From the NCBI GenBank assembly GCA_963678675.1, contig OY783196.1, positions 23,538,827-23,602,826 on the forward strand: 64,000 bases of DNA. Direction: 5' to 3'. The position numbers and the translations under genes were made by a program. Position 1 is the first letter of the stretch. Every line of letters starts with the position of its first letter. Positions 22,060 through 32,532 of the stretch are shown piece by piece. Source of the stretch: Xiphydria camelus (Eukaryota; Arthropoda; Insecta; Hymenoptera; Xiphydriidae). The notes below the pieces were generated by a model that was not told the DNA's origin, did no database searches, and saw nothing but the letters and a program-made list of their open reading frames with translations.

Positions 22060-22185
22060 CCTTAAATCCACCTCGCGGCGCACGTTTCGGTACATCTAGC
22101 CGTGTCACGCAATAGTGTCTTCGGTATTTACGACCCCGAGGAGATTCCTAACTTTGATCGCACGGCGACCGAACAGAACCATCAA
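22060..22185 (+). repeat. Diverged LTR remnant related to the BEL/Pao element
   Basis: The phrase GTGTCACGC.ATAGTGTC then ATTTACGACCCCGAGGAGAT and GCACGGCGACCGAACAGAAC resembles the complement of the first 100 bp of the 13747 LTR, with many mismatches. It is therefore in opposite orientation and much older. No internal region is attached. Confidence 0.6.
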
Positions 22186-22189
22186 GTAA

Positions 22190-23049
22190 CATTTTTCCGT
22201 AGGATAGTTAAATTCGCATTATCACATTTATTTTTGTGCAAATATAACTGTTGTCAATGAATCAGGAAAAATGCACACAGCACTGCGAGAAATGCTTCGC
22301 GTCTTTCACTAAATTATACTAATAGCAATACCTATATCGGCAGTTTCTGCAGAAAATATCTCAGAGAATAATACTGTTCTTCTTAATCTTTTTTGAAATT
22401 TGTTCTCGTTTGGAAAGTATACCATATACCTAGGACAATATTCTTGGACCGAAAGATGATTACCCTAAATGCTCTGCATTTTTCGACAGCCGTTCTAACA
22501 AGTTTGTCGAAATAAGAATCTTTCGAGATCCATTCGATATTTTAATTTGAAGCTGTCCCCTCTTTCATTACCGCCAACCAATCAACGTCGCCGAAAAATG
22601 ATTTAATACCAATGGTGCTGTTCTTCGCCGTCGCGGGAGTAGTGACAAAAATTGATTTTTCATAACACTGTGACATTACGTCACGTTTTCGTAGAACGAG
22701 TTCTTTGGACAATTAGTCTGCATGAAGCGACGACCGTTATGTTTTCCGCTAAAGAACGCGGGCTCTTCAAAGGACTCTCAAATTCAAAACTCGTGTATTA
22801 GAAATTCTCGCTATTAGCATATCTCTTTCTTTCTGCGTATACTCTTGTAGGACAAAGGTCACTCGAGGGATGGGGTATGTTAAGGCCAAGCAGGGGCTGA
22901 AATGCGCTCGCAGTCTCGTATTTTTCGCGGAAGGCTAATTGTGCCAGACGATTCCTGGGGAATCACGCGTCACACCGAAATCACTCTGCTAATCACCGCC
23001 AACCGTCGCACAGTGGGAAATTTCCTTGAATTAGGAGGACAAAATTCTT
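22190..23049. other. Intergenic DNA, no gene seen
   Basis: No frame or repeat structure recognised. Confidence 0.4.
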
Positions 23050-23338
23050 AATGGCTTATTCAACTTAAACCAAATTCGGTATAGGGGGTTCTTTGGGTCG
23101 CTTATCACGAATCTGAAGTCGGATTTCAAAAATTCAAGATGGCAGATCCAATATGGCGGACGAGATTTTCGAAAATTTTGAATTTTTGCAAATATAACTT
23201 CATATTCGTAATCAGCGAGAAAATCTCGTCCGCCATATTGGATCTGCCATCTTGAATTTTTGAAATCCGACTTCAGATTCGTGATAAGCGACCCAAAAAA
23301 CCTCCTATAGGTACCGAATTTGGTTTAAGTCCATTAAC
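23050..23338. mobile_element. Foldback MITE with ATGGCGGA arms
   Basis: About 290-bp palindrome. The left arm contains AAGATGGCAGATCCAATATG then GCGGACGAGATTTTC, and the right arm is its complement. The outer arms share AAACCAAATTCGGTA and GAATCTGAAGTCGGATTTC. Only the AT-rich centre is unpaired. Confidence 0.85.
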
Positions 23339-23706
23339 TGTTTGAAAATCATGATGAAAGAAATCGTTTTGTCAACTTGGGGTATTACTTAAAATTCTTT
23401 TCCTTAAAAAGTGGAGAAAAGTGGAGACCAATTGAGCCTGATTACAAAACTACACAGGCTTGTCTTCCTTACACATATCTCATTTTACCCGGGAAATATT
23501 GGGAAATACAATATAACGCCTGGAGTTTCAACAGCATTGTAATACGTTATCACTATGTTAATAAATTATTTTAAAAAATAGATCTAAGTCACAAAATCAA
23601 TGAAAGCGTTATACCCGACTATTTTCCGATCCCTTCCGAGTACCAAACAACAATTACTTTTGACTCGTGCCTTCTTTTATAAATTTGATTTATGACCGCA
23701 CAGATA

Positions 23707-23897
23707 CAGTGGTCCCTCTATTACTCGCGGCCCCATTACTCGCGCAACTTATTGTGTGTTCTCTGTCGAAAAATCGCGCTGTCTCTTTCTTTTGTCACTC
23801 CTTTATTGAGGTGAGTGGGGGCTGAAGCGATGCTTCTCTAACTCAGCACTCTGCGAATCTACAGCCCCGACACGCGCGAGTTATAGAGGGACCACTG
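23707..23897. mobile_element. pogo/Tigger-like MITE (copy 2)
   Basis: CAGTGGTCCCTCTATTACTC ends with TA at both sides (23705-23706, 23898-23899). Shares its ends and the internal GAGGTGAGTG block with the copy at 7732, but is about 100 bp shorter. Confidence 0.85.
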
Positions 23898-23931
23898 TAT
23901 GTACAATTTCCCACTGTGCGTCGGCTACTTA

Positions 23932-24175
23932 GGGCCGGTTTTACCAAGAGGTATAAACGCGGTATAGCGCTATACTGAGAATAACCATAAGGCTTATTGC
24001 TGGTTATTCTCAGTATAGCGCTATACCGCGTTTATACCGTATTAATTAATCTGCTTTAAGGCCGGTTTTACCAACAGGTATAAACGCGGTATAGCGCTAT
24101 ACTGAGAATAACCTTAGGGCTTATTGCTGGTTATTCTCAGGATAGCGCTATACCGCGTTTATACCGTGTTGGTAA
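23932..24175. mobile_element. Two tandem GGGCCGG-type foldback MITEs
   Basis: The first starts GGGCCGGTTTTACCAAGAGG after TTA (23929-23931). The second starts at 24060 as AAGGCCGGTTTTACCAACAG. Each is a palindrome built on ACGCGGTATAGCGCTATACTG. Both lack complete right ends. A complete copy is at 28736-28861. The array ends about 210 bp upstream of the CWC22-like TATA box. Confidence 0.85.
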
Positions 24176-24382
24176 AAGCGACGTACTCCGACCCCTCTGT
24201 ACGGTACGAGCAACCACCGCTCGGTCCCGTTAGGTACATGACTCAGGGAAGCGTCGTCCCTCGCGTTCAAATTACCTTTCTAGCCAATCCGGGCACACCG
24301 CATAGCTCACTGTCATCCTCATTCAGCCAATCAGAGCGTACCGCATCGCCCACGCTATCCCCACTATCCATTAGTTGTAAGA

Positions 24383-24416
24383 TATATAAACCGTAACCGA
24401 ATGCACGTTATTCAGT
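24383..24416 (+). promoter_or_regulatory. TATA box and TCAGT initiator of the CWC22-like gene
   Basis: TATATAAA at 24383-24390 and the arthropod initiator TCAGT at 24412-24416. The A of the initiator is 31 bp downstream of the TATA start, the usual spacing. The inferred 5' UTR is about 98 nt. Further TCAGTG repeats follow (about 24427-24455). Confidence 0.75.
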
Positions 24417-24511
24417 ATAGTATTATTCAGTGTTCAGTGTAGTAGAGTGATCAGTGCCTCTTCATTCGTCACTGTGTCTCTATAGTCAAGGAAACTCTGA
24501 ATCCTGCCGGT

Positions 24512-26281
24512 ATGGATTTCAATGATTACGAAAGCAGTTCGAAATTAAAACAGAACTATTTGAGTTCAAGAAAAAGACGTCATAGTAAATCTCTTTCCGA
24601 TGAGAACTCTTCCGAGATACCGGCATCTCAGAAATGTACCGTCGATCTTCTGACATCCAAAACTGGTGGCTCGTATATTCCTCTCGCAAAATTGCGTATA
24701 ATGCAAGCAGAAATTACCGATAAATCTGGTGCGGCCTATCAGCGTACAGCTTGGGAAGCTCTGAAGAAATCCATTCATGGATACATAAACAACGTCAACA
24801 TCAGCAACATCGGCCTGATCACCAGAGAGCTCCTGCGAGAAAATATCGTGAGAGGAAGAGGCTTGCTGACACGTTCGATTATACAGGCTCAAGCTGCTTC
24901 TCCAACGTTCACACCGGTTTACGCAGCTTTCACCGCGGTACTCAACTCCAAGTTTCCCAATATCGGCGAGTTACTGCTCAAGAGGCTGGTGATTCAATTT
25001 AACCAAGGCTTCAGAAGAAACGACAAACCTATGTGCATTTCTTCCGGCACTTTTGTGGCTCACCTAGTCAATCAGGGTGTTGCGCATAAAATTCTCGCTT
25101 TGGAGATATTAACGTTATTATTAGAGACGCCGACTAACGATTCAGTAGAGGTGGCAATCGCTTTTTTGAAAGAGTGCGGTATGAAACTGACGGAAGTTTC
25201 CAGAAAGGCTGTAGAAGCAATTTTCGAAATGTTGAGAAACATTTTGTACGAGGGACAATTGGACACACGAGTTCAGCATATGATCGAAGTCATGTTTCGA
25301 ATTCGCAAAGATGGTTTCAAGGACCACGAAGCCGTTAGTGACGAGCTCGATCTTGTAGGAGAAGAAAACCAATTTATCCATCTCGTAACATTGTACGAAG
25401 CTACGGATTCGCAAGATATACTGAATGTATTCAAGTTCGATCCCGATTACGCAACCAACGAGAACAAGTACAAGGAGTTGACCAAAGAAATCATCGACAC
25501 AGACAGTAGCGGTTCAGAAGGAGATGGCGAGGGAGCGGATAGCACGGATGAGGAGAACGGTGGAGCAGAGAGAGGATCAAAGGAAAACGTCATAGTTGAT
25601 AATGCCGGAACTAATCTAACCACGTTAAGAAGGACTGTCTATTTAATGATTAATTTCTCTCTTGACTTTGAAGAGTGTGCTCACAAATTGATGAAAATGC
25701 AGCTGAAGCCTGGTCACGAGATCGAGCTTTGTAACATGTTCTTGGATTCTTGCGTGGAGAATAGGATTTACGACAAGTTCTACGGGCTTTTAGCTGGTCG
25801 ATTTTGCGCGATTAACAAAATATATGTTGCCTCGTTTGAACAGATCTTTAGAGGTTCTTACAACACGATTCGTAGACTGGATATGAATAGATTGCGCAAC
25901 GTATCCAAATTCTTTGCTTATTTGTTATCTACGGATTCAATATCCTGGGAAGTCTTATCGTGTCTAAAATTGAAGGAGGAGGATACTACTAGTTCTAGTA
26001 GGATGTTCATTAAAATTTTGTTTGTAGAATTATCGGAATATCTCGGGCTCGTCAAGTTAAATCAGCGCGTGAAGGACGTGACGTTGCAACGAGCTTTTGA
26101 AGGACTCTTTCCGCGCGATGATCCAAGAAATACTAGGTTTGCTATTAATTTCTTCACTTCCATTGGGCTTGGTGAACTGTCCGATGAGTTGCGAGAATAT
26201 TTGAAAAACCGACCAAAGACTGTGGTACGTCTGTCCGTACGTCTGATGTTTCAAAACAGTAGCGTAAAAATAAACTCCTAG
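24512..26281 (+). CDS. CWC22 / nucampholin-like splicing factor, intronless and lacking the SR tail
   Basis: CWC22 is a spliceosome component that binds eIF4A3 and helps load the exon-junction complex. This 589-aa frame starts with a short basic N-terminus (KRRHSKS near residue 20), then the MIF4G domain from about residue 52 ([44 protein letters not shown]), an acidic linker (about 330-355), then the MA3 domain from about 371 ([42 protein letters not shown]). It ends about 30 residues after MA3, where family members (human about 900 aa) carry a long Ser/Arg-rich tail. A single uninterrupted exon with its own TATA/Inr promoter suggests a retrogene or lineage-specific paralogue. Many coding-neutral-looking changes but no stop or frameshift: it looks functional. 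No poly-A tract or target duplication was seen. Confidence 0.88.
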   Translation: MDFNDYESSSKLKQNYLSSRKRRHSKSLSDENSSEIPASQKCTVDLLTSKTGGSYIPLAKLRIMQAEITDKSGAAYQRTAWEALKKSIHGYINNVNISNIGLITRELLRENIVRGRGLLTRSIIQAQAASPTFTPVYAAFTAVLNSKFPNIGELLLKRLVIQFNQGFRRNDKPMCISSGTFVAHLVNQGVAHKILALEILTLLLETPTNDSVEVAIAFLKECGMKLTEVSRKAVEAIFEMLRNILYEGQLDTRVQHMIEVMFRIRKDGFKDHEAVSDELDLVGEENQFIHLVTLYEATDSQDILNVFKFDPDYATNENKYKELTKEIIDTDSSGSEGDGEGADSTDEENGGAERGSKENVIVDNAGTNLTTLRRTVYLMINFSLDFEECAHKLMKMQLKPGHEIELCNMFLDSCVENRIYDKFYGLLAGRFCAINKIYVASFEQIFRGSYNTIRRLDMNRLRNVSKFFAYLLSTDSISWEVLSCLKLKEEDTTSSSRMFIKILFVELSEYLGLVKLNQRVKDVTLQRAFEGLFPRDDPRNTRFAINFFTSIGLGELSDELREYLKNRPKTVVRLSVRLMFQNSSVKINS

Positions 26282-26961
26282 CTCTACTTTGCTCAAGGTC
26301 AATATTGTGTACACATACGTACTACCGGTCGAATAGGCCCTATAAGATAAATTTGACAACAAGCTGTATTTCAAGGATTTAACGAATCTTGAACTTGAAA
26401 CGTGAAACGAATTTTGTGAAAGAGGGATATATTCGATATATAAGATTATACATGTAGGTATGTTAAAATTCGTAGAACGCGTAGTTTGTACTAGAACATT
26501 AAAACAACATAAGTATAGATAATTATAGTCAACGTACTCTTCGGGAAAGAACTAGTCTTGGGATATTCGTATCTCTAGTACAGCATCGAAGAATTTGATC
26601 CAGTCACACGTTTACGATAAAAATATATATTAGAACCTTGCTTTTTTATTTCTGTAATTAATGATACTATTCACATTACCCCTATGACATTGTCAACCTT
26701 CCATTCTGTCTCATCAGCACTTTAAAAACTTCTCGCTTCATTTTCGAAACTCTAGACTTTAATTTCGTTCTCACGTCTGCGATGTTCAGCGAAATCCTTA
26801 ACTTTTGACGGTGCGATTGCATGTGAATTTGAAATCATTAAAATCCTCTAACGTTGTAGTGCTCTGTAAGCAATTATGACGTTTGAGAAAGTCAGCGGGT
26901 AAACTGTTATTACCATCTTTTGCGAGTTTTGAGTAGTTAAATGAAAAGAAAACATTTTGGT
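26282..26961. other. Convergent intergenic region between CWC22-like and H2B genes
   Basis: The two genes face each other. This AT-rich stretch holds the 3' UTR of the CWC22-like gene and the short downstream region of H2B. No further gene seen. Confidence 0.5.
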
Positions 26962-26977
26962 GGCTCTGAAAAGAGCC
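26962..26977 (-). terminator. Histone mRNA 3' stem-loop
   Basis: On the minus strand it reads GGCTCTTTTCAGAGCC, the classic 6-bp stem / 4-nt loop bound by SLBP that replaces polyadenylation in replication-dependent histone mRNAs. It lies 28 bp after the H2B stop codon, the normal spacing. Confidence 0.95.
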
Positions 26978-27004
26978 AATTTTTTTTTGCATCAAGATGC
27001 CATG

Positions 27005-27376
27005 TTACGTCGAGCTGGTATACTTGGCGACGGCTTTGGTCGCTACACTCACAGCCTGCTCTGTCAACTCGCCAGAGAAGAGGAGCCGAACAACAGTTTG
27101 TATCTCGCATGAAGTGATGGTGGAACGGTTGTTATAATGTGCCAACCGAGAAGATTCCTCGGCAATACGTTCGAATATGTCATAAACGAAGCTGTTCATG
27201 ATGCGCATAGCCTTCCTCGAAATTCCAATGTCGGGATGAATTACCTTCAACACTCTATAGATAAAAATTGCGTAACTTTCCTTCCTCCTCTTCTTCTTCT
27301 TTTTATGAGTCTTCAAGGTATACTTTTGCATCCTTCCGGCTTCCTTCACAGTTTTCCTACTCGCTTCAGGCGGCAT
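27005..27376 (-). CDS. Divergent histone H2B, replication-dependent type
   Basis: Core nucleosome histone, 123 aa, the usual insect H2B length. The histone fold is clear: [18 protein letters not shown], then [36 protein letters not shown], and AVAKYTSS at the end. It is intronless and has a TATA box and histone 3' stem-loop. Compared with canonical insect H2B (recalled), it has many replacements: acidic or neutral residues in the basic tail (MPPEASRK), R-to-C in the SREIQT motif, and loss of the acidic-patch Glu in the SEGTKAV segment (here SVATKAV). The lysine before YTSS (ubiquitylation site) is kept. It may be a specialised, for example germline, H2B, or a degenerating copy that is still open. 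Confidence 0.92.
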   Translation of the reverse strand: MPPEASRKTVKEAGRMQKYTLKTHKKKKKRRKESYAIFIYRVLKVIHPDIGISRKAMRIMNSFVYDIFERIAEESSRLAHYNNRSTITSCEIQTVVRLLFSGELTEQAVSVATKAVAKYTSST

Positions 27377-27457
27377 CGTCGTAAGCTGAACTCAAACGTA
27401 ACCGTGCTAATGGAACAACGTTCTCAATCAGAGTAGTGGTACGCGGTTCGAATGGCG

Positions 27458-27467
27458 TATTTATATA
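27458..27467 (-). promoter_or_regulatory. TATA box of the H2B gene
   Basis: TATATAAATA on the minus strand, 82 bp upstream of the ATG. Upstream CCAAT-type motifs occur (ATTGG at 27535-27539 on the plus strand). No perfect initiator was found. Confidence 0.7.
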
Positions 27468-27539
27468 GTTTCGCTACCTCTCTAGCGAGCCAATGGCAGG
27501 CGAGCAAAGGGGTGAGGTATAAGACAGCGCTCTAATTGG

Positions 27540-28735
27540 TTCGGCGCTAGGTATGACTGATGCATTCGGATTAGAATAGGCACAGTTAACGCATACACGT
27601 ACGATTTCGGTGATAAGTAACGTGAACCCCGAAGACACCAATATTAATCTAATTGAAGCTTTCGAGATGAAGATTGTGCCAACACATATTTGTAGTTATA
27701 CATTTTTCAAGCAGGAACGCCATTAGCGTGAACAAAGTCAATCAACTTTGTCTTTTTCCGGCCAGTAAACTAATACCCAGGAACTCGAGAAAATACAGTA
27801 AGTAGGGTATATTTAATTGAAATTGTACTCAGATTAGTCTTGTTGTAACACTATGTCGTCACAAGTACTAAAAATGTATAACCAAGGATACGAATCAGTG
27901 GCTTCGATCGTTTCTGAATCGCTCGTGCTCGTTGTCGTCCTAGTTGATTATGGTACGCTTCCTGAAACCTCGATTAATATGCCGTAACAGTCAATTGTTA
28001 TTGAAATTCTTTATGTAATCGTCCAAGCTCTCATTGTCGTTTGCTACGAGAACGCAATGAATTTAGCCCGTTCGTTTCTGTTATTTTGTAATTTTATACC
28101 CAATGCTTCTCCAATGCTTAATTTCTTTTTCAACGATTTTATGGTCTTTACAATTGAAACCCATCTTCTGCAAGATTGGAAACATTTAAGCCTCCATTTC
28201 TCTATAATCTTTGTGGTTCTACGAGTCTTCACTAATCGAACTCTCTTCTCCTGCTATGGCTCACTACTTTCAAGGCTAAATAAAATATTCACGCCTTCGT
28301 CGCCATGCTATCATCACCATCAATACTTCGCGATATTCCACTATCCGAGCCACATTCCCGCACTGTTTTCTACATCCTGCAAGATCGACGTTACTCATAA
28401 AGCTTGATCTCTCTTCACCACTGTCATCGTTCTGTGAATCGCTGCACTGTCCAAGCCGTCTTCTCCTTCAGAGTTCCATGTAACCGGAACACGGAATACT
28501 CAAGCATTCGTCTATTTTTTGCGCAGCAAGTGAAACCAAATTCCCGAAAACCATCTTGGTTGGCAAAAATGAAAAATTTTTACAAAGCCATTTAGGAGCG
28601 GCGATGAAAAAAAAAAACGAAAACGGTAACCAATGGACGTAGCGATGGGAGTTCGGGTTGGCGGGGATGTAAAAAGACTATCGATAAAGTTGCTTCGCGT
28701 CTATGGTACCGGACTATACCTTCCGTACATTCTTA
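27540..28735. other. Intergenic DNA, no gene seen
   Basis: Upstream of H2B. Open frames at 28057-28407 and 28404-28595 are low-complexity aromatic/serine-rich translations without motifs. A poly-A run occurs near 28606. Confidence 0.45.
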
Positions 28736-28861
28736 GGGCCGGTTTTACCAACACGGTATAAACGCGGTATAGCGCTATACTGAGAATAACCAGCAATAAG
28801 CCTTATGGTTATTCTCAGTATAGCGCTATACCGCGTTTATACCTGTTGGTAAAACCGGTCC
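28736..28861. mobile_element. Complete GGGCCGG-type foldback MITE
   Basis: 126-bp palindrome starting GGGCCGGTTTTACCAACACG and ending with its complement, flanked by TTA on both sides (28733-28735, 28862-28864). The 3-bp TTA duplication is the PIF/Harbinger preference. Confidence 0.85.
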
Positions 28862-28867
28862 TTAACC

Positions 28868-29060
28868 AGAATTTGAGAGGCGATGACCAAACCGTTTGGT
28901 GAAATATGGATCCACCATCTGTTTGGCTAGACTGATCATTTTTTGGTTAGAATAACTAAAAATTTGGTTGTAATAACTTGACGTTTGATTAGAATAACCT
29001 GATATTCGATTCAACTGACCAGTATTTTGGTTAGAAAAAGTAAACGTGTTTAATTATATG
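28868..29060. repeat. Dispersed TTTGGTTAG-rich repeat, copy 1
   Basis: Contains repeated GGTTAGAATAACT-like phrases and the block GTTTGGTGAAATATGGATCC. The same block lies in the element at 32284-32530 in opposite orientation. Confidence 0.65.
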
Positions 29061-29651
29061 TGTTTTGACATTTTAATCTAATTATTTTTCTCGATGCGGT
29101 CAGATAAATCGATTAATAGTACGTAAATTACGCTACGGCGCAACGACGTTAACCCTATAAAGTTCACGCTATTATATTTCGATTTAAAAATATGGTTTTC
29201 TTACTACGTCTAAAAAAATACCTACAAAACTTGTTTATACGAATATTTTAAAGCAATTGGAGAAAAAAAAGTCAAGTTTGTAGTTGTTACCAAATGTCAA
29301 CATATAGGTGTACAATTCATAAAAAATGTTGTAGGATACCTAAAGTTTCGTTGCAACCATATGGCTACAAGATCCTTTACAGGGTTAACGCGAGTGGCGC
29401 ATGTACTTGTACATAGGTACATATAAGCGCGGTCCCGTAGTAAATTACGACCGTGGTGTAAATCACGGCGAGAAGCAAATATTCGCGTACGTTTAGATTT
29501 CAATTACACGCTCGACTATATGTGGTGCGTCGACTAGAGAGAGACTTTTGTACCTACCAATTTCTTTTCCAATAAATTCCGCCGATAAATGTGTGATGTC
29601 ACGTGGTGTTGTCATTCAGCCTCTCCGTTATCCCATGACGCGACCGAGCAT
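29061..29651. other. Intergenic DNA, no gene seen
   Basis: No convincing frame. The minus-strand frame at 29297-29503 has no motif. Confidence 0.4.
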
Positions 29652-29654
29652 TTA

Positions 29655-30034
29655 GGGGTCGTCCATTAATCACGTGATGCTTTTTAGCATTTTTTTACCC
29701 CCCCCCCCTGTCCTGGTGATACGTGGTGAGGTTTAAGACTAACCCCCCTCCCAAAATCACGTGTATTTTTGTAGTACAAAAAGTATCTTAAAAATTTTAG
29801 AATATTATCTTTAATTACAAGTAAGTATAATCTAACTTAATTCTGGAAAATTAAGGACCGTGATAAAAATGTCCAGACATTAAAGTTGCAGGTTGTTTAG
29901 AAATCGCGCGTTCAACGAAAAAATAAATACACCTGATATCTCACTACAACCCCACTCCCCCTTGTGATATTTCGTGATTTTTGCCGAACACCCCCCGCCC
30001 CCCTTCGGACCTCACGTGATTAATGGACGACCCC
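29655..30034. mobile_element. MITE with GGGGTCGTCCATTAATCACG ends
   Basis: 380 bp with inverted ends and TTA at both sides (29652-29654, 30035-30037), which points to the PIF/Harbinger group. Poly-C tracts near both ends and no transposase. Confidence 0.85.
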
Positions 30035-30037
30035 TTA

Positions 30038-30580
30038 GAGCCCGGGCACACAGAGCGCGGTCTGGCGTTCCGCGTTCTGCGTTTAGAGTTCTGCGTTCCG
30101 ACGGCACACAGGCGGCGGTCAATTAATCGGCGTTCCAGTTTTGTTCAAAATATTGTGCGTGAAACATGCTCTCAGATAGTTCGTCTTCCGACGAAGAAGA
30201 AGCATTGCTTTTGTGGAGCCTGGAAGCGACCAGGAGAAAAAGAAAAAGGAAACACTGGGTGCACCCAATAAACAGCAAGCGAGAAGACGAAGGAGAATTT
30301 CATACTTTTTTTGCTGAATTGCTTGACGATGAAGAACGATTTCTTATTTATTTTCGTATGTCATATAACAAACGTCTTTCGCAAACTAATTCAGTTAATT
30401 TTCCTGTTTCCGACATAGCGTTCACGCGTTCTCTGTCTTTCTGTGAATAGAACGCCGGAACGCAAGAGTTCTCGTTGACCGCAGCGGTCTGACCGCTGGC
30501 AGTGCGTATTGTTACTTGTAACTCCATTCATTACAAAGAACGCAGAACGCAGAACGCTGACCGCGCTCTGTGCGGCGTTC
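30038..30580 (+). mobile_element. Deleted PIF/Harbinger-like transposon
   Basis: Inverted ends: CACAGAGCGCGGTC then GCGTTC..GCGTTCTGCG on the left, and CGCAGAACGC..GAACGCTGACCG then CGCTCTGTG on the right. It encloses a short remnant of an ALP1/HARBI1-type protein. It starts directly at the TTA that ends the neighbouring MITE. Confidence 0.7.
30166..30450 (+). pseudogene. N-terminal fragment of a HARBI1/ALP1-like transposase
   Basis: 94-codon frame. An acidic-basic start (SSSSDEEEALLLWSLE, RRKRKRKHW) leads into VHPINSKREDEGEFHTFF and DDEERFLIYFRMS, the usual N-terminal segment of insect ALP1-like / Harbinger nucleases. After FRMS the similarity stops and the frame enters the right-end inverted repeat. 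The DDE catalytic domain is absent, so it cannot act as a nuclease. Confidence 0.75.
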
Positions 30581-32283
30581 GCTGCTGATCTGAAACTCGC
30601 CTGTGGAATACGACGACGAAGTCGAAGAGGAGGGGAGTGAAGAAGAAAAGTTCGAAGGGAAAAATCATCGATAATAATCGGTACTCGTCGCGTCCGACGA
30701 TTCGCTCGAGGCCTCGCGGACAATGAAATTCGCTTACTTGTTTATTTATTATTTAAGATTTAACAATAGAAAAAACACAACATCTCGATTAGCTTCGGAT
30801 TACTGGTAAGTACTGCCTGCTCGATTAGTCTCGTTCGGATGCCGCCCCGCGCGGTACCACCGTCGAGAAGACGCTGCGCGCGCAGCTTGCGGTTGTGGTT
30901 AATTGATCGCTCTATTGGGAAGTTTGATTCGGGCGCGGGGGCTTGGCCGTTCGGCGAGGAAAAATTGAAACCAACGATAGTGGGTCGAACCGATAGTCTA
31001 AAGTGAGCACGTACGAAGCGACCTACTCTTCGGCGGTTTCGATCCTTTCCTCGGGCGATACGATGGAAGATCAGACTTCCGAATAGTATCAGTGACTACA
31101 GATACGGGAGGAGACTCCCAATGTTAGTCGAAAACGAATTTAAGTGAGTTGGATGCTGAAACAGACACGAAGAGAAAAGTAAAGCTTTCGAGTGCAGTAA
31201 AAAATTTTAGGATTTCGCGGCCATTGTCAATATAGTTGTCAGTATCAGAAGGTTATCAACCTTGACGAAGCAAACTGCAATGTTTGCGAAACGTCGACAA
31301 ATTAATAATTTTGGACGCGGTTAGCATCGGGAAGCCAAGAGTACGAGTATTAATACTCATAACTGTACTTTCGAATGCAGATTTACGATGGATATCGATA
31401 ACATTATCGGAAGATTCATCGATCGAACGATGTTTGCAACAGCATATTTACGAGAACAAGTGTAACTCGGTATCAGGAGTCTGCTCTGGTCTGCAGAGCC
31501 ACTGATAGTTTTTTAAAATTCACGCTCCCCCCCCCCCCCCCCCCCTCGGCTCCGTATATAATATAAATCTATGTATATTTATAACGCACTCGATGATATT
31601 TTTACACGTCTGCTGTCGAGCTGCACATGCGCTTAAACTCTAATCACTTGTAAAGCGATAATGTGGGAGTTAATTCTAAACGTTACAAAAGATACCACCC
31701 TGTCGAATCGCGTGCATCGTGTCTCCTATTGGGCAAGTAAACTAACGGAGTAAAATTTGCAATCCTTGCCTACAGTCCTACACATAAATTAATTTCTCGC
31801 GCGGAGATCGCGCGGTTCGCTCTCACGTGTCTCCCGCGGAAGAGAGGCGAAGGCGGAGAAATAAATATCTCCGAACGTACGTACGGCTCTCGACGCGCGC
31901 TCGGGGGATAAAAACGTGGAACAACGGGAACAGGAAATAGCAGTCCCATTGTACGGAGCTTCGAGAATCGCCGGGCGCTCCGCGACTTTCAATGCCCGAT
32001 AGCGACGGCCTCTTTTTGCCCCGCGCCGTACGCGTACGCGCATTCTCACTTGCACGTGCGCATCCGAGAAGTCTCGCTTCGCGGAAACGCTTCGCATCTT
32101 CGCGACACGCGCAACAACGTTCCACGACGCGAACCCGTCGGTTACTGAGAATCCGCCGGAGCGCTCGGCGAGCGAGTGCAAGCGGTTCACGACGGGACGG
32201 AATTTACAAACGTCATTGCGCGCCCTCCATCGACGCCGGATGCGCTCCGACGACGCTTCTCGTCCCGCGGTGGGCCGTTCGTA
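30581..32283. other. Intergenic, partly CpG-rich; no gene recognised
   Basis: CpG-dense blocks at about 30830-30960 and 31790-32280. The latter gives long overlapping arginine-rich frames on both strands (for example 31789-32286 minus) with no family motif. A run of 19 C residues lies at 31527-31545. It could contain an unrecognised first exon or promoter. Confidence 0.4.
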
Positions 32284-32530
32284 CACTGACGAGAGAAAAA
32301 TAATTGGTTTAATTTAATACGCGTTTAATTATTCCACCCAAAATACTGTCGAACCAAATATCAAGATATTCTAACGAAATGTGTCGAGTTGTTCCGACCA
32401 AACGTTTAGTCAATCTAACCAAAAAGTGATCGGTCTAACTAAATATAGATGGAGGATCCATATTTCACCAAACAGTTTGGTTATCGTCTCCAGGATTTTG
32501 GATACATTGATCAAGTTATTTTTCTCAGTG
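32284..32530. mobile_element. TA-flanked CACTG..CAGTG foldback element
   Basis: Starts CACTGACGAGAGAAAAATAA, ends TTATTTTTCTCAGTG, with TA on both sides (32282-32283, 32531-32532). The interior carries the TTTGGTTAG-rich repeat also found at 28868-29060. Confidence 0.75.
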
Positions 32531-32532
32531 TA

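Noticed and set aside
28057..28407. 116-codon plus-strand frame upstream of H2B
   Set aside because: Low-complexity aromatic/serine composition, no motif, no promoter or splice evidence.
31789..32286. 165-codon minus-strand frame
   Set aside because: Same composition artefact, with equally long frames on the opposite strand and no domain.
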